Positions 9,190 through 17,619 are shown, counted from the first letter of the stretch. The stretch: DNA of 64,000 nt from Nocardia sp. NRRL S-836 (GCF_001279525.1 NZ_LGDY01000106.1:1-64000), one strand, 5' to 3'. Numbers and translations are program-made. Notes: generated by a model from the sequence alone, not told the origin.

Positions 9190-10791
9190 ATGACCGACCA
9201 GTCACGCCGGAAACTGCTGCTGGGTGCGGCTGCGGTGCCCGTCGCCGCGGCTGTTTCCCCGTTGCTGCCCGGCACCGCCATCGCCGACGACGACGTGGAG
9301 GCGCCGAACACGGTGGTCACCCCGGGCGACCGCCAGTACGCCGACCTGGTGATCGGCTCCAACGCCCGGTTCGTCGCCTCGCCGCGCCAGGTGCACGTGC
9401 CGGGCTCGGCCGCCCAGGTCGTGCGGTCCGTGCAGGCCGCGGTGGACGCTGGCCTCAAGGTCGTCGTGCGCAGCGGCGGACACTGCTCGGAGGACTTCGT
9501 GCACTCGCCGTCCGCGCAGGTGATCATCGACCTCTCGGAGCTGAACGAGGTCGGCTTCGACCCGGTGCGCGGTGCGTTCTTCGTGGAGCCGGGCGCCGGG
9601 CTCGGCGAGGTCTACCGCACGCTCTACAAGAAGTGGGGCGTCACGGTCCCCGGCGGCCTCACGCCCACCGTGGGCGCGGGCGGCCACGTCGCCGGTGGCG
9701 GGTACGGCAGGCTGAGCAGGCAGTACGGCAGCTCGATCGACCACCTGTGCGGCGTGGAGGTCGTGGTCGTAGACACGACCGGGAGGGCCAGAACGGTCAC
9801 CGCCACCAACCAGCCGTCCGATCCGCACCGCGACCTGTGGTGGGCGCACACCGGCGGTGGTGGCGGGAACTTCGGCGTGGTGACCAGGTACTGGTTCCGC
9901 TCCCCCGGCGCCACCGGGAACGACCCGTCCACCCTGCTGCCCAAGCCGCCGAAGACGGTGGTGGACAGCCTGGTGCGGTGGTCATGGGCGGACATGAGCC
10001 GGGAGGCTTTCCGCAGGCTGCTGCGCAACCACGGTCGCTGGCACGAGCTGAACAGCGCGCCGGGTTCCCCCCACTCGAGCTTCTACAGCCTGTTCACGGT
10101 GCTGCGCAAGAACTCCGGCGTGCTCGACCTGAACACCACCCTGGACGGCACGCTCCCGGACGCGGACCGGTTGCTCGCCGGCTACCTCGCCGCGCTGAAC
10201 GACGGCGTCGGTGTCCCGTTCACCCACGACGTGCGCCGCGACCCGTGGCTCAAGTCCACGCTGCTCTCCCGCACCCCGGACACGTTCAGCGGCACGCGCG
10301 CGAAGCTGAAGGCGGCCTACCTGCGCAAGGCGTTGCCGGACCGCGAGCTCGACGTCATCTACGACCGCCTGACCGGCACCGGCTACACCAACCCCGTGGC
10401 GGGCCTGCTGATCACGTCGTACGGCGGCCAGGTCAACGCGGTGCCGTCCACCGCCACCGCGCAGCCCCAGCGCGACTCGGTCAACAAGGTCGTCTACGTG
10501 AACAGCTGGAACGACCCCGCCGAGGACGCCGAACACCTGCGGTGGATCAGGGAGTTCTACCGCGACGTGCACGCGGGCACCGGCGGCGTCCCGGTCCCCG
10601 GCGAGCTCTACGACGGCTCGTACATCAACTACGCGGACGTCGACCTCGCCGATCCCGCCTGGAACACCTCGGGCGTGCCCTGGCACGCGTTGTACTACAA
10701 GGGGAACTACGCGCGGCTCCAGCAGGTGAAGGCCAGGTGGGACCCGCGCGACGTGTTCAACCACGCGCTGTCGGTGCGACTGCCGAGGTGA
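9190..10791 (+). CDS. Tat-exported FAD-linked oxidoreductase, berberine-bridge-enzyme family
   Basis: The protein has 533 aa from ATG 9190, preceded by GGGAGGA. The N-terminus MTDQSRRKLLLGAAAVPVAA is a twin-arginine signal with cleavage near TAIADD, so the enzyme acts outside the cytoplasm. The FAD_binding_4 domain has RSGGHCSEDF, whose His (H98) is the 8-alpha covalent FAD attachment site. It also has TPTVGAGGHVAGGGYGRLSR and the TGGGGGNFGVVTRY loop. The C-terminal BBE motif is NYADVDLADPAW ... YYKGNYARLQQVKARWDPRDVF. In bicovalent members a Cys lies in the GVCPTVG motif; here the equivalent is GLTPTVG with T158, so the flavin is probably attached only through His. Such enzymes oxidise sugars, alcohols or late natural-product intermediates. 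It is divergent from the SARP gene and may belong to that cluster. Confidence 0.9.
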   Translation: MTDQSRRKLLLGAAAVPVAAAVSPLLPGTAIADDDVEAPNTVVTPGDRQYADLVIGSNARFVASPRQVHVPGSAAQVVRSVQAAVDAGLKVVVRSGGHCSEDFVHSPSAQVIIDLSELNEVGFDPVRGAFFVEPGAGLGEVYRTLYKKWGVTVPGGLTPTVGAGGHVAGGGYGRLSRQYGSSIDHLCGVEVVVVDTTGRARTVTATNQPSDPHRDLWWAHTGGGGGNFGVVTRYWFRSPGATGNDPSTLLPKPPKTVVDSLVRWSWADMSREAFRRLLRNHGRWHELNSAPGSPHSSFYSLFTVLRKNSGVLDLNTTLDGTLPDADRLLAGYLAALNDGVGVPFTHDVRRDPWLKSTLLSRTPDTFSGTRAKLKAAYLRKALPDRELDVIYDRLTGTGYTNPVAGLLITSYGGQVNAVPSTATAQPQRDSVNKVVYVNSWNDPAEDAEHLRWIREFYRDVHAGTGGVPVPGELYDGSYINYADVDLADPAWNTSGVPWHALYYKGNYARLQQVKARWDPRDVFNHALSVRLPR

Positions 10792-10797
10792 GCGCGG

Positions 10798-10835
10798 ACC
10801 GGCGTGGCGGAGCTCAGCTCGCCCGCCACGCCGGT
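10798..10835. terminator. Bidirectional terminator whose loop contains the AraC gene stop codon
   Basis: A perfect 13-bp stem (ACCGGCGTGGCGG / CCGCCACGCCGGT) with a 12-base loop spans the convergent ends of the BBE gene (stop at 10791) and the AraC gene (stop triplet 10814-10816, inside the loop). Confidence 0.75.
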
Positions 10836-11749
10836 TCCGGGTTGCGGTGGTCGCTCGGCCGCGTGCCGCGCAGCCGCTTGAACGCCACGCTCAGCGCGAA
10901 AGCGTTGGCGTAGCCCACCTTTCGCGCGATCGTGCCCACCGTGTGGTCGGTCTCCCTGAGCATGTCCGCGGCCAGGGCGATCCGCCAGTTCGCGAGGTAG
11001 GCCATGGGCGACTCGCCGACCGAGGCGGTGAACCGCCGGGCGAGCGCCGCCCGGGAGACCCCCACCTCCGCCGCCAGGTTCGCCACCGTCCACGGGTGCG
11101 CCGGCGCGTCGTGCATCAGCCGCAACGCTTCGCCCACCACCGGTTCCTCCAGCGCCCGGCACCACGCGGGTGCGTCGGCCGCCGGGTTGTCGAACCAGCT
11201 GCGCAGCGCGGACACGAGCATGAGGTCCAGCATCCGGTCCAGCACCAGCTGGTGCCCCGGCCGGTCCCTGGCCACCTCCTCGGCCAGCACCTCCGCGGAC
11301 GGGTAGGCGGTGTCCGCCGCGGACACGACCAGCACCGGCGGCAACGACCGGAGCAGCCGTTCGCTGAGCTCTCCCCTGCGCTCGAACGCCCCGCTGAGCA
11401 GCACGGCCGCCTGGTCGTCCGGCGTACCGCAGGTCCGGTCCCTGACCGACTCCACCCCCACCGCGGTCGGGCAGAAGTCGGAGCTGGTCACCTCCAGCGT
11501 GGGCGTGGTCGCGGGGTCGTCGGCCACGACGTAGGGCACGTCGCCGCGCACGACCGCGACGTCACCCGCCCGCACCAGCACCGGCTCGCCCGCGTCGGGG
11601 ACGATCCAGGCGTGGCCGCGCAGCATCGTGGCGAGCGTGAGCGGGGCGCCGCTGGCCATCCGCAGCGCCCACGGCGGCCGCATGACCGCTCGCCGGAAGA
11701 CGGCGCCACGCGCCCTCACGTCCGCCAACAGCTCCGAAACGGCATCCAC
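10814..11749 (-). CDS. AraC-family regulator with N-terminal cupin-type domain
   Basis: The protein has 311 aa. Residues 1-190 are a cupin_6-like ligand/oligomerisation domain (WALRMASGAPLTLATMLRGH, VLVRAGDVAVVRGDVPYVVA). The last 100 residues hold the two AraC helix-turn-helix units: WTVANLAAEVGVSRAALARR and DHTVGTIARKVGYANAFALS, followed by FKRLRGTRPSDHR. It is transcribed divergently from the NmrA-family gene with 80 bp between starts. This pairing is common for a regulator controlling an adjacent NAD(P)-binding protein. A 10-bp inverted repeat brackets the intergenic space and may be its operator. Confidence 0.9.
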   Translation of the reverse strand: MDAVSELLADVRARGAVFRRAVMRPPWALRMASGAPLTLATMLRGHAWIVPDAGEPVLVRAGDVAVVRGDVPYVVADDPATTPTLEVTSSDFCPTAVGVESVRDRTCGTPDDQAAVLLSGAFERRGELSERLLRSLPPVLVVSAADTAYPSAEVLAEEVARDRPGHQLVLDRMLDLMLVSALRSWFDNPAADAPAWCRALEEPVVGEALRLMHDAPAHPWTVANLAAEVGVSRAALARRFTASVGESPMAYLANWRIALAADMLRETDHTVGTIARKVGYANAFALSVAFKRLRGTRPSDHRNPEPAWRAS

Positions 11750-11764
11750 ACCGCCAGCTTAGAC

Positions 11765-11839
11765 GATCAGACATCAAACAGAGCGCATAGACCATGGATG
11801 CTCTCGCCTCCACCCGCTTGGATGGAGTCATGTCTGATC
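11765..11839. promoter_or_regulatory. Widely spaced 10-bp inverted repeat in the AraC/NmrA divergent promoter
   Basis: GATCAGACAT (11765-11774) is the exact reverse complement of ATGTCTGATC (11830-11839). The first arm lies 16-25 bp upstream of the AraC start. The second contains the ATG of the NmrA gene. Chance occurrence of a 10-bp match in so short a region is low, but a coding role of the second arm weakens the case. Confidence 0.4.
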
Positions 11840-12675
11840 AACCCATTCTCGTCACCGGGGCCACCGGGAAGTCCGGCAGCCGCGTCGTCAAACAGCTGCG
11901 CGCCAAGGGCCTGCCGGTCCGCGCGGCCGCCCGGCACGGTGAGCACGTCTTCGACTGGACCGACAGCGGCACGTGGGACGCCGCGCTCGAAGGCGCCCAG
12001 TCGGCCTACATCGTGCAGCTCGACGGCACGGTTCTCGTCCGCCAGTTCGTCGAGCGGGCGGTGAAGCACGGTCTGCGGCGAGTGGTGCTGGCTTCCGGGC
12101 GCGGCATCGACAACCCGGACTACGCGGAGGACAGCAGCGGCATCCTGGACGGCCTCCTCGACAGCGAGGCGTCCGTGCGGGAGAGCGGCCTGGAGTGGTC
12201 CATCACCAGGCCCGGCTGGTTCGCGCAGAACTTCAGCGAGGGCTTCTTCGCCGACTCGATCCGCGCCGGTGAGCTGCGCCTGCCCGCGGGCGACGGCGCT
12301 GCCAGCTTCGTCGACGCCGAGGACATCGCCGCGGTCGTCGTCGCGGCGCTGACCGAGGACAAGCACAACGGGCAGATCTACGAGCTGTCCGGCCCCAAGG
12401 CCGTCACGCTGGCCGAGGCGGTGGCCACGATCTCCGAGCACGCCGGTCGCGAGATCCGCTACGTTCCGCTCTCCGTCGAGGACTTCGTCGCGGAGATGGT
12501 CGAGGCCGGCCTGTCGGCCGAGGACGCGAAGGCCTACGCCGACATGGTCGAGCCGATCCGCAACGGCACCGACGCCTACCTCTCCGACGGTGTGCAGCGC
12601 GCACTCGGCCGCCCGGCGCGGACCTTCGAGGAGTTCGCCAGGTCGACCGCCGAAGCGGGCGGCTGGTCGGTCTGA
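11830..12675 (+). CDS. NmrA-family NAD(P)-binding protein (atypical SDR)
   Basis: The protein has 281 aa from ATG 11830, which follows TGGAG. An in-frame ATG at 11794 lacks a ribosome site. The N-terminal Rossmann motif is ILVTGATGKSGSRVVKQL. VVLASGRGI and SGLEWSITRPGWFAQNF match the region where classical SDRs have their catalytic Tyr-Lys. As in NmrA-like redox sensors and quinone-reductase-like proteins, no YxxxK is present. C-terminal FVDAEDIAAVVVAALTE and YELSGPKAVTLAEA are typical of the family. It could be an NADPH-dependent reductase or a redox sensor, paired with the divergent AraC regulator. Confidence 0.88.
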   Translation: MSDQPILVTGATGKSGSRVVKQLRAKGLPVRAAARHGEHVFDWTDSGTWDAALEGAQSAYIVQLDGTVLVRQFVERAVKHGLRRVVLASGRGIDNPDYAEDSSGILDGLLDSEASVRESGLEWSITRPGWFAQNFSEGFFADSIRAGELRLPAGDGAASFVDAEDIAAVVVAALTEDKHNGQIYELSGPKAVTLAEAVATISEHAGREIRYVPLSVEDFVAEMVEAGLSAEDAKAYADMVEPIRNGTDAYLSDGVQRALGRPARTFEEFARSTAEAGGWSV

Positions 12676-12686
12676 CCGCCCCTCAT

Positions 12687-12723
12687 CCGGTGCCGTGACG
12701 GTTGTCGCCGGTCACGGCACCGG
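12687..12723. terminator. Bidirectional terminator between NmrA and SpoOM genes
   Basis: A perfect 13-bp stem (CCGGTGCCGTGAC / GTCACGGCACCGG) with an 11-base loop lies between the convergent stops at 12675 and 12739. Confidence 0.85.
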
Positions 12724-12738
12724 AGCATAACGGTCAGG

Positions 12739-13779
12739 TCACTCCTCGCCGAAGGCGAAGTCGCCGCCGTCGTCTTCGAAGACCTCTTCCACGACCTCGC
12801 CGAGCACCATGCCGCCGACCACACCGGCCGCACCCGCGGCAACCATGCCGCCGATGCCCGGCCCGCTGCGGTGACCGTGATGACCGCCGTGGTGACCGTG
12901 CTGGTCGTAGCCGTGGTGGCCGCCGTAGCCGGGCTGGGCGTGGCCGTATCCGGGCTGGCCGCCGAACGCCGGGTTGTAGCCGCCGCCGTGACCGCCACCG
13001 AAGGCGTGGCCGCGCTGGGCGACCTGGGCGAGCCAGCCGTTGATGGCCGACGCCCAGTCGGTGCCCTGTGCCTCCTGGTGCGACGCGCGGAAGTGGCCGA
13101 ACGCGTCACCGCCCGAGGAGAACATGCCGCCACGCTTGTCGGCTTCGAGGATCACGTACAGCTCGTGCGGGTTCGCCACGAACGTCAGCTCGACCTGGCT
13201 GACCGCGCCGGCGAACTGGGCCGGCGGGAAGAACTCGATCTCCTGGTAGAAGCCGAGCTCCTGCGGCACGCCGTGCAGGCGGCCCGCCTCGACGTCCGCG
13301 CTGCGGAACGAGAAGCCGAGCTGGCCGAAGGCGTTGAGCACCGCGTCCTGCGAGGGCAGCGGGTGCACGAGAACCGGGTCGAGGTCGCCCTTGTCCGGGG
13401 CGCCCGCGATCACGAGCTCGGTGCGCACGCCGACGGTCATGCCGGGCAGCTGGCCGCCGCCGACCGCGGTGATCGGCGTCTCCCACGGGATCGGCAGCTG
13501 GAACGGGACGGCCACGAGCTGGCCGGCCGGAACGCGCACACCCTGCTGCACGACCACACGGAAGAACTCCGAGACACCGCCGTACTCGTGGTCGCCGTGC
13601 TCCACCTCGACCCGCGTCACCAGCGACAGCACGACCTGGCCGATCTCAGCGTCCGAGCTGCCGCCCTGGATGCGCACCTGGCCGGTGACCACCTGGCCGG
13701 GCGCGGCATGCGGCGAGTCCAGCACGGTGTCGACGGACGGTCCGCCGACACCAAATGCGCCGAGCATCCGCTTGAACAA
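12739..13779 (-). CDS. SpoOM-like (arrestin-fold sporulation control) protein with His/Gly-rich tail
   Basis: The protein has 346 aa. The best start is TTG 13779, behind AGGAGGAG and matching the usual family N-terminus (FKRMLGAFGVGGPSVDTVL). A longer reading to 13827 would run into the next gene. Residues 1-225 are the SpoOM domain, a double beta-sandwich (PGQVVTGQVRIQGGSSDAEI, VPFQLPIPWETPIT, GFYQEIEFFPP). Then comes a Gly/His/Tyr-rich segment of about 60 residues with clusters such as GHHGYDQHGHHGGHHGHR, which could bind metal ions. A short hydrophobic Gly/Ala stretch (GIGGMVAAGAAGVVGGMVLG) and an acidic end follow. In Bacillus the homologue affects sporulation; its role in actinomycetes is unclear. 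Confidence 0.87.
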   Translation of the reverse strand: MFKRMLGAFGVGGPSVDTVLDSPHAAPGQVVTGQVRIQGGSSDAEIGQVVLSLVTRVEVEHGDHEYGGVSEFFRVVVQQGVRVPAGQLVAVPFQLPIPWETPITAVGGGQLPGMTVGVRTELVIAGAPDKGDLDPVLVHPLPSQDAVLNAFGQLGFSFRSADVEAGRLHGVPQELGFYQEIEFFPPAQFAGAVSQVELTFVANPHELYVILEADKRGGMFSSGGDAFGHFRASHQEAQGTDWASAINGWLAQVAQRGHAFGGGHGGGYNPAFGGQPGYGHAQPGYGGHHGYDQHGHHGGHHGHRSGPGIGGMVAAGAAGVVGGMVLGEVVEEVFEDDGGDFAFGEE

Positions 13780-13807
13780 GTCTCCTCCTGAGGGGACTGG
13801 GTGTGAG

Positions 13808-14860
13808 TTAGTTCTGGCGCACCGCAACGCGCGGTGCGTCGGTCTCGTCGTCGAAGTCGCCGATGAGCTCTTCGAGCAGGTCTTCCAGCGCGGCGATGCC
13901 GATCACGCGGTCGTCGTCGGACACGAGCGCGAGCTGCGCCCGGTCCGCCTTCATCGCGGTGACCGCGGCGGCGACCGGCATCGAAGCGGACAACGTCAGC
14001 ACCGGGGCCATGAGTTCCCGCGCCTCGGGGTTGTTGCCCGCGTCCGTGGCGCGCATGGCCTCCCGGATGTGCACCAGGCCGACGAACTCGCCGCGCAGGT
14101 TCCGCACCGGGAAGCGGGAGCGTCCACAGTGGAGGCTGCGGCGCTCGATCGCGCGGGCGGTGGTGTTCTCGGTGACCGTCGAGGTCTCCCCGATCGCCAC
14201 CATGACCTCGCGCAACGTGGTCTTCTGCACCTGGAGCATGCGGGTCAGCAGCCGCTGCTGCCCCTCCGGGATGAGCCCGTGCTCACCGGACTGGCGCACC
14301 AGCATGCGCAGGTCGTCGGGCCGGTGTGCCTGCGCCAGCTCGTCCTGCGGTTCGACCTTCAGCAGGCGCAGCAGGCTGTTCGTCGTCGAGTTCAGTCCAC
14401 TGAGGATCCAGCGGACCGAGTGCGCGAACGCGCGGAACGGCAGCGCCAGCAGCAGCGCCGACCGCTCGGGGTGCGAGATCGCCCACGACTTCGGCGCCAT
14501 CTCGCCGACGACCATGTGCAGGAACACCACCAGCACCAGGCTGATCGTGAACGCGATGCCGTACGCGACCGCGTCCGGCAGGCCGGTCAGCCGCAGCAGC
14601 GGGTCGAGCAGGTCGGCCACCGCCGGCTTGGCCAGCGCGCCGAGGCCGAGCGTGCACAGCGTGATGCCCAGTTGCGCGCCCGCGAGCATCAACGACAGCT
14701 CGCGCACGCCCGCGACCGCGGCCCGCGCCGCACGGGAGGTCTCGGCCTCCTGCTCCAGGCGGTGCCGCTTGGCCGCGATCAGCGCGAACTCGGCGGCGAC
14801 GAAGAAGGCGTTGAGGGCCAACAGGACCAGCGAGATGCCGAGGGCTGTTCCGGTACTCAT
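13808..14860 (-). CDS. CNNM/CorC-type (HlyC/CorC family) membrane protein with CBS pair
   Basis: The protein has 350 aa. The N-terminal DUF21/CNNM transmembrane domain (GISLVLLALNAFFVAAEFAL, SLMLAGAQLGITLCTLGLG, IAFTISLVLVVFLHMVVGE) is followed by a CBS pair (TTLREVMVAIGETSTV, MPVAAAVTAMKADRAQLALV). It ends shortly after the second CBS domain and lacks the CorC_HlyC C-terminal domain that its neighbour retains. Homologues are linked to magnesium or other divalent cation efflux. Its ATG overlaps the stop of the upstream paralogue (ATGA), so the two are translationally coupled and may form a heteromer. Confidence 0.9.
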   Translation of the reverse strand: MSTGTALGISLVLLALNAFFVAAEFALIAAKRHRLEQEAETSRAARAAVAGVRELSLMLAGAQLGITLCTLGLGALAKPAVADLLDPLLRLTGLPDAVAYGIAFTISLVLVVFLHMVVGEMAPKSWAISHPERSALLLALPFRAFAHSVRWILSGLNSTTNSLLRLLKVEPQDELAQAHRPDDLRMLVRQSGEHGLIPEGQQRLLTRMLQVQKTTLREVMVAIGETSTVTENTTARAIERRSLHCGRSRFPVRNLRGEFVGLVHIREAMRATDAGNNPEARELMAPVLTLSASMPVAAAVTAMKADRAQLALVSDDDRVIGIAALEDLLEELIGDFDDETDAPRVAVRQN

Positions 14861-16155
14861 CGAGCGTCCTCCCGCACCCGCGCGGTCAGCATCACGGTGT
14901 CGGGCACGTTGCGCGTCACGGCGCAGACGAGCAGCACGACGTCGCCAGCCTCGATCTCGTCGCCCACCTCGGCGATCCGGCCGAGCCGGTGCAGCACGAA
15001 GCCGGACACCGTGTCGTAGGCGTCGTCGTCGGGCAGCGCGATGCCGGTCGCGTCCTCGATCTCGTCAAGGCGCATGCGGCCGGGCACCTGCCACCTGGTG
15101 TCGTCGACGCGTTCGATGGCGTCCTCGATCAGGTCGTCCTCGTCGTGGATCTCGCCGACGAGCTCCTCCGCGAGGTCCTCCAGCGAGATGATCCCGGCGA
15201 AGCCGCCGAACTCGTCCAGCACGCACGCCAGCTGCCGCCGTTCGGTGCGCAGCCGCTCCAGCACGGCGGGCAGCGGCAACGTCGCGGGCACCACCAGTGC
15301 GGAGGAGGCGATGTCGCCGATCGGCGTGACGGGGCGCTGTTCGGGCGTCAGGGTCAGCACCTCGGCCAGTCCGACCACGCCGCGGATGTCGTCGAGGTCG
15401 TCACCGGTCACGGGGAACCGCGAGTGGCCGGTGTCGAGCAGCCGGACCACGCGGGAGGCGGGTTCGTCGAACCGCACCGACTGCACGTTCACCCGCGGCG
15501 TCATCGCCTGCTCGGCGACCAGTTCCCGGAAGTCCAGGCCGTGGTCGAGCAGCCGGGCGAGCTCGGGGTCCAGGTGGCCCTGGTCACCCGCGTCCTCCAC
15601 GATCTGCTTGAGGTCCTCCGGCGTCGCGCCCTGGGGAAGCTCCTCCACCGGCTCGATGCCGATGGACCGCAGCAGCCTGTTGGCGGCCGCGTCGAACAGG
15701 CGGATCACCGGGCCGGCGATCTTGAGGTAGACCAGCGTCGAGGAGCTCAGCCACGTGGCGAGCGCTTCCGGCTTGGCGATCGCGAGGTTCTTCGGCAGCA
15801 GCTCGCCCAGCACCATCTGCACGACGGTCGCGAAGATCAGCGCCACGGCCATCGCCAGCGGCACGCCGAACGACTCGGGCAACCCGAGCAGGTCCGCCAG
15901 TCCCGTGCCGAGCAGCGGCTCGGCCACGTACCCGACCAGCAGCGCCGTGACGGTGATGCCGAACTGGGCGCCGGAGAGCATGAACGACAGCTTCTGCGTC
16001 ACCCGCAGCGCGCGTTCGGCGGCTTTGTCGCCGGCTTCGGCCATCTGCTGGAGCCGACCGCGGTCGACCGCCATGTACGCGAACTCCTGGGCCACGAAGT
16101 AGCCGGTCGCAGCGGTGAGCGCAACGATCGCGAGGAGACCGGAGAAGATCAACAT
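14857..16155 (-). CDS. CNNM/CorC-type membrane protein with CBS pair and CorC_HlyC domain
   Basis: The protein has 432 aa. Residues 1-190 are the DUF21 membrane domain (LLAIVALTAATGYFVAQEFA, KLSFMLSGAQFGITVTALLV, LAMAVALIFATVVQMVLGEL). A CBS pair follows (AEQAMTPRVNVQSVRFDEPA, GIISLEDLAEELVGEIHDED), then a C-terminal CorC_HlyC domain (WQVPGRMRLDEIEDATG, DTVSGFVLHRLGRIAEVGD). This is the complete form of the family and is first in a two-gene operon with the shorter paralogue. Confidence 0.92.
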   Translation of the reverse strand: MLIFSGLLAIVALTAATGYFVAQEFAYMAVDRGRLQQMAEAGDKAAERALRVTQKLSFMLSGAQFGITVTALLVGYVAEPLLGTGLADLLGLPESFGVPLAMAVALIFATVVQMVLGELLPKNLAIAKPEALATWLSSSTLVYLKIAGPVIRLFDAAANRLLRSIGIEPVEELPQGATPEDLKQIVEDAGDQGHLDPELARLLDHGLDFRELVAEQAMTPRVNVQSVRFDEPASRVVRLLDTGHSRFPVTGDDLDDIRGVVGLAEVLTLTPEQRPVTPIGDIASSALVVPATLPLPAVLERLRTERRQLACVLDEFGGFAGIISLEDLAEELVGEIHDEDDLIEDAIERVDDTRWQVPGRMRLDEIEDATGIALPDDDAYDTVSGFVLHRLGRIAEVGDEIEAGDVVLLVCAVTRNVPDTVMLTARVREDAR

Positions 16156-16286
16156 GCCGCACCCGCGACACGGAAGTCATTGCGCCGGGCTCGCCCCGGC
16201 GTACTACTGCAGCCGTCTACGTCGGCTTCATCAGGCATGGGTCAACAGTAGCACGTGGCACTGTATGGTTGGCGGAGGAGGTGAAC

Positions 16287-16685
16287 GTGAGCGAAGCACT
16301 GCTCAGGATCGGCGAGCTGGCCGCGCGAGCCGGCGTCAGCATCCGCACCGTCGACTACTACACGACGCTGGGCCTGATCAGCCCCGCTCAGCGCACCGCG
16401 TCGAACTACCGCCTCTACTCCCCCGCCGACGTGGACCGCATCCACCTGGTTCAACGCCTGGAGGTCCACGGTGTTCCCCTGGAGGAGATCACCGCCGCGC
16501 TGAGCACGAGGTCCGGCGACGTCGCGATGATCCTCAGCCAGATCGACACCGACCTGCAGACGCTGCAGACGGCGGCGGACGGCGCGGCACCGGAGATGCA
16601 GGGCCTGCTGGCGGTCATCGCGACGCGCGTGCACTCGCTGATCACCATCGCGCTGCAGATCCCGCCCGACACGATGCTGCCCTGA
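16287..16685 (+). CDS. Small MerR-family transcriptional regulator
   Basis: The protein has 132 aa from GTG 16287, with GGAGGAGGTG at 16274-16283. The MerR helix-turn-helix covers residues 5-70 (LRIGELAARAGVSIRTVDYY, NYRLYSPADVDRIHLVQRLE). The short C-terminal part is a dimerisation helix plus about 25 residues. No Cys cluster for metal sensing is present, so the effector is unknown. The gene is divergent from the CorC pair with a 131-bp gap. Confidence 0.88.
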   Translation: MSEALLRIGELAARAGVSIRTVDYYTTLGLISPAQRTASNYRLYSPADVDRIHLVQRLEVHGVPLEEITAALSTRSGDVAMILSQIDTDLQTLQTAADGAAPEMQGLLAVIATRVHSLITIALQIPPDTMLP

Positions 16686-16743
16686 CTGCTCCCGCACAGG
16701 CGCACCGAGGTGACGGCGTGGCGAACCTCACCGCCGGGCAGCG

Positions 16744-17025
16744 CTACTCCCGGTGCGCACGCCAGGCCCGGACCCCGAACCAGGCGAACACCGCGAGGAC
16801 CACACCAGCACCGAGCGCGACGAGCACCACGGAGGACAGCGTCACGCCGGCCATGACGACGACCAGGCCGACCACGTAAAGCGCCAGCACCCCGGCCGTG
16901 ACCAGGGTCCGGCGCGGCACCCTGGGCGCAGGGCGGTTGAGCTTGGCGGCCAGCTTCGGGTCGTCCTGGGCCAGCCGGCGTTCGATCTCGTCCAGTTCCT
17001 GCTGCTCGTGGTCCGGCAGTTTCAC
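16744..17025 (-). CDS. DUF3040 small membrane protein
   Basis: The protein has 93 aa from GTG 17025 behind GGGAGGAG. A longer frame to 17133 has no ribosome site. The N-terminus KLPDHEQQELDEIERRLAQD is the DUF3040 signature, followed by two transmembrane helices (TLVTAGVLALYVVGLVVVMA and VLVALGAGVVLAVFAW). The function of the family is unknown; it is widespread in actinobacteria. Confidence 0.85.
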   Translation of the reverse strand: MKLPDHEQQELDEIERRLAQDDPKLAAKLNRPAPRVPRRTLVTAGVLALYVVGLVVVMAGVTLSSVVLVALGAGVVLAVFAWFGVRAWRAHRE

Positions 17026-17158
17026 GTGCGCTCCTCCCGGTGGCTGTGTGCGGCTTCTCCACAACCAACGCACAGATCCGGCTGAGGTTCCCACGGTTGA
17101 GTGATCACACAGTTGGGTAACTGCGTTGAGCAAGGCAATCGACTACCTGGAGGCTCAC

Positions 17159-17422
17159 GTGATCGGGTTCATCGTCGCCGGACTGATCATCGGCGCGCTC
17201 GCCCGACTGATCAAGCCCGGCAAGCAGAACCTCGGCATCGTCGCGACGCTGCTGCTGGGGCTCGTCGGCTCCGTCATCGGCGGCACCATCGCCAACCTGC
17301 TCGGCACCGGCGACATCTTCGAGCTCAACGTGCTGGGCTTCATCATCGCCGTGATCGCCTCCGTGCTGCTGATCGGCGTGGCCGAGGCCATCGCCGGCCG
17401 CAACCGCACGAGCGTGCGGTAG
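17159..17422 (+). CDS. GlsB/YeaQ/YmgE-family stress-associated membrane protein
   Basis: The protein has 87 aa from GTG 17159 with GGAGG at 17149-17153. A TTG at 17126 would add 11 residues but is less well supported. Three transmembrane segments are visible: MIGFIVAGLIIGALARLI, LGIVATLLLGLVGSVIGGTI and VLGFIIAVIASVLLIGVAEA. The pattern GLIIGALARLIKPG ... GLVGSVIGG is that of the transglycosylase-associated (GlsB) family, small proteins often induced by envelope stress. Confidence 0.88.
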   Translation: MIGFIVAGLIIGALARLIKPGKQNLGIVATLLLGLVGSVIGGTIANLLGTGDIFELNVLGFIIAVIASVLLIGVAEAIAGRNRTSVR

Positions 17423-17436
17423 CACCCGAGACTCAA

Positions 17437-17469
17437 CGGCCCCGGTCACCCGTGCGGTGATCGGGGCCG
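17437..17469 (+). terminator. Terminator after the GlsB-type gene
   Basis: A 14-bp stem (CGGCCCCGGTCACC / GGTGATCGGGGCCG, one G-U pair) with a 5-base loop begins 15 bp after the stop codon. Confidence 0.75.
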
Positions 17470-17573
17470 CGGTGTTTCACGACGACGTGACGCCCGTCGC
17501 GCAACCGGGCTCGTCCGCTACCGTCCACTTCGGACCGTGAAGGCACGAGCCCGTGCGCATCGGACGAGAACAG

Positions 17574-17608
17574 GCGAGGCCTGGGTCCACCGGAGACCCA
17601 GGCCTCGC
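17574..17608 (-). terminator. Terminator of the snapalysin gene
   Basis: A perfect 14-bp stem (GCGAGGCCTGGGTC / GACCCAGGCCTCGC) with a 7-base loop lies 11 bp downstream of the protease stop on the minus strand. Confidence 0.8.
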
Positions 17609-17619
17609 GTCGTCCGCGC

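Noticed and set aside
16686..16743. A possible terminator between the MerR and DUF3040 genes
   Set aside because: The inverted repeat there is short and imperfect compared with the clear stems elsewhere in the window.
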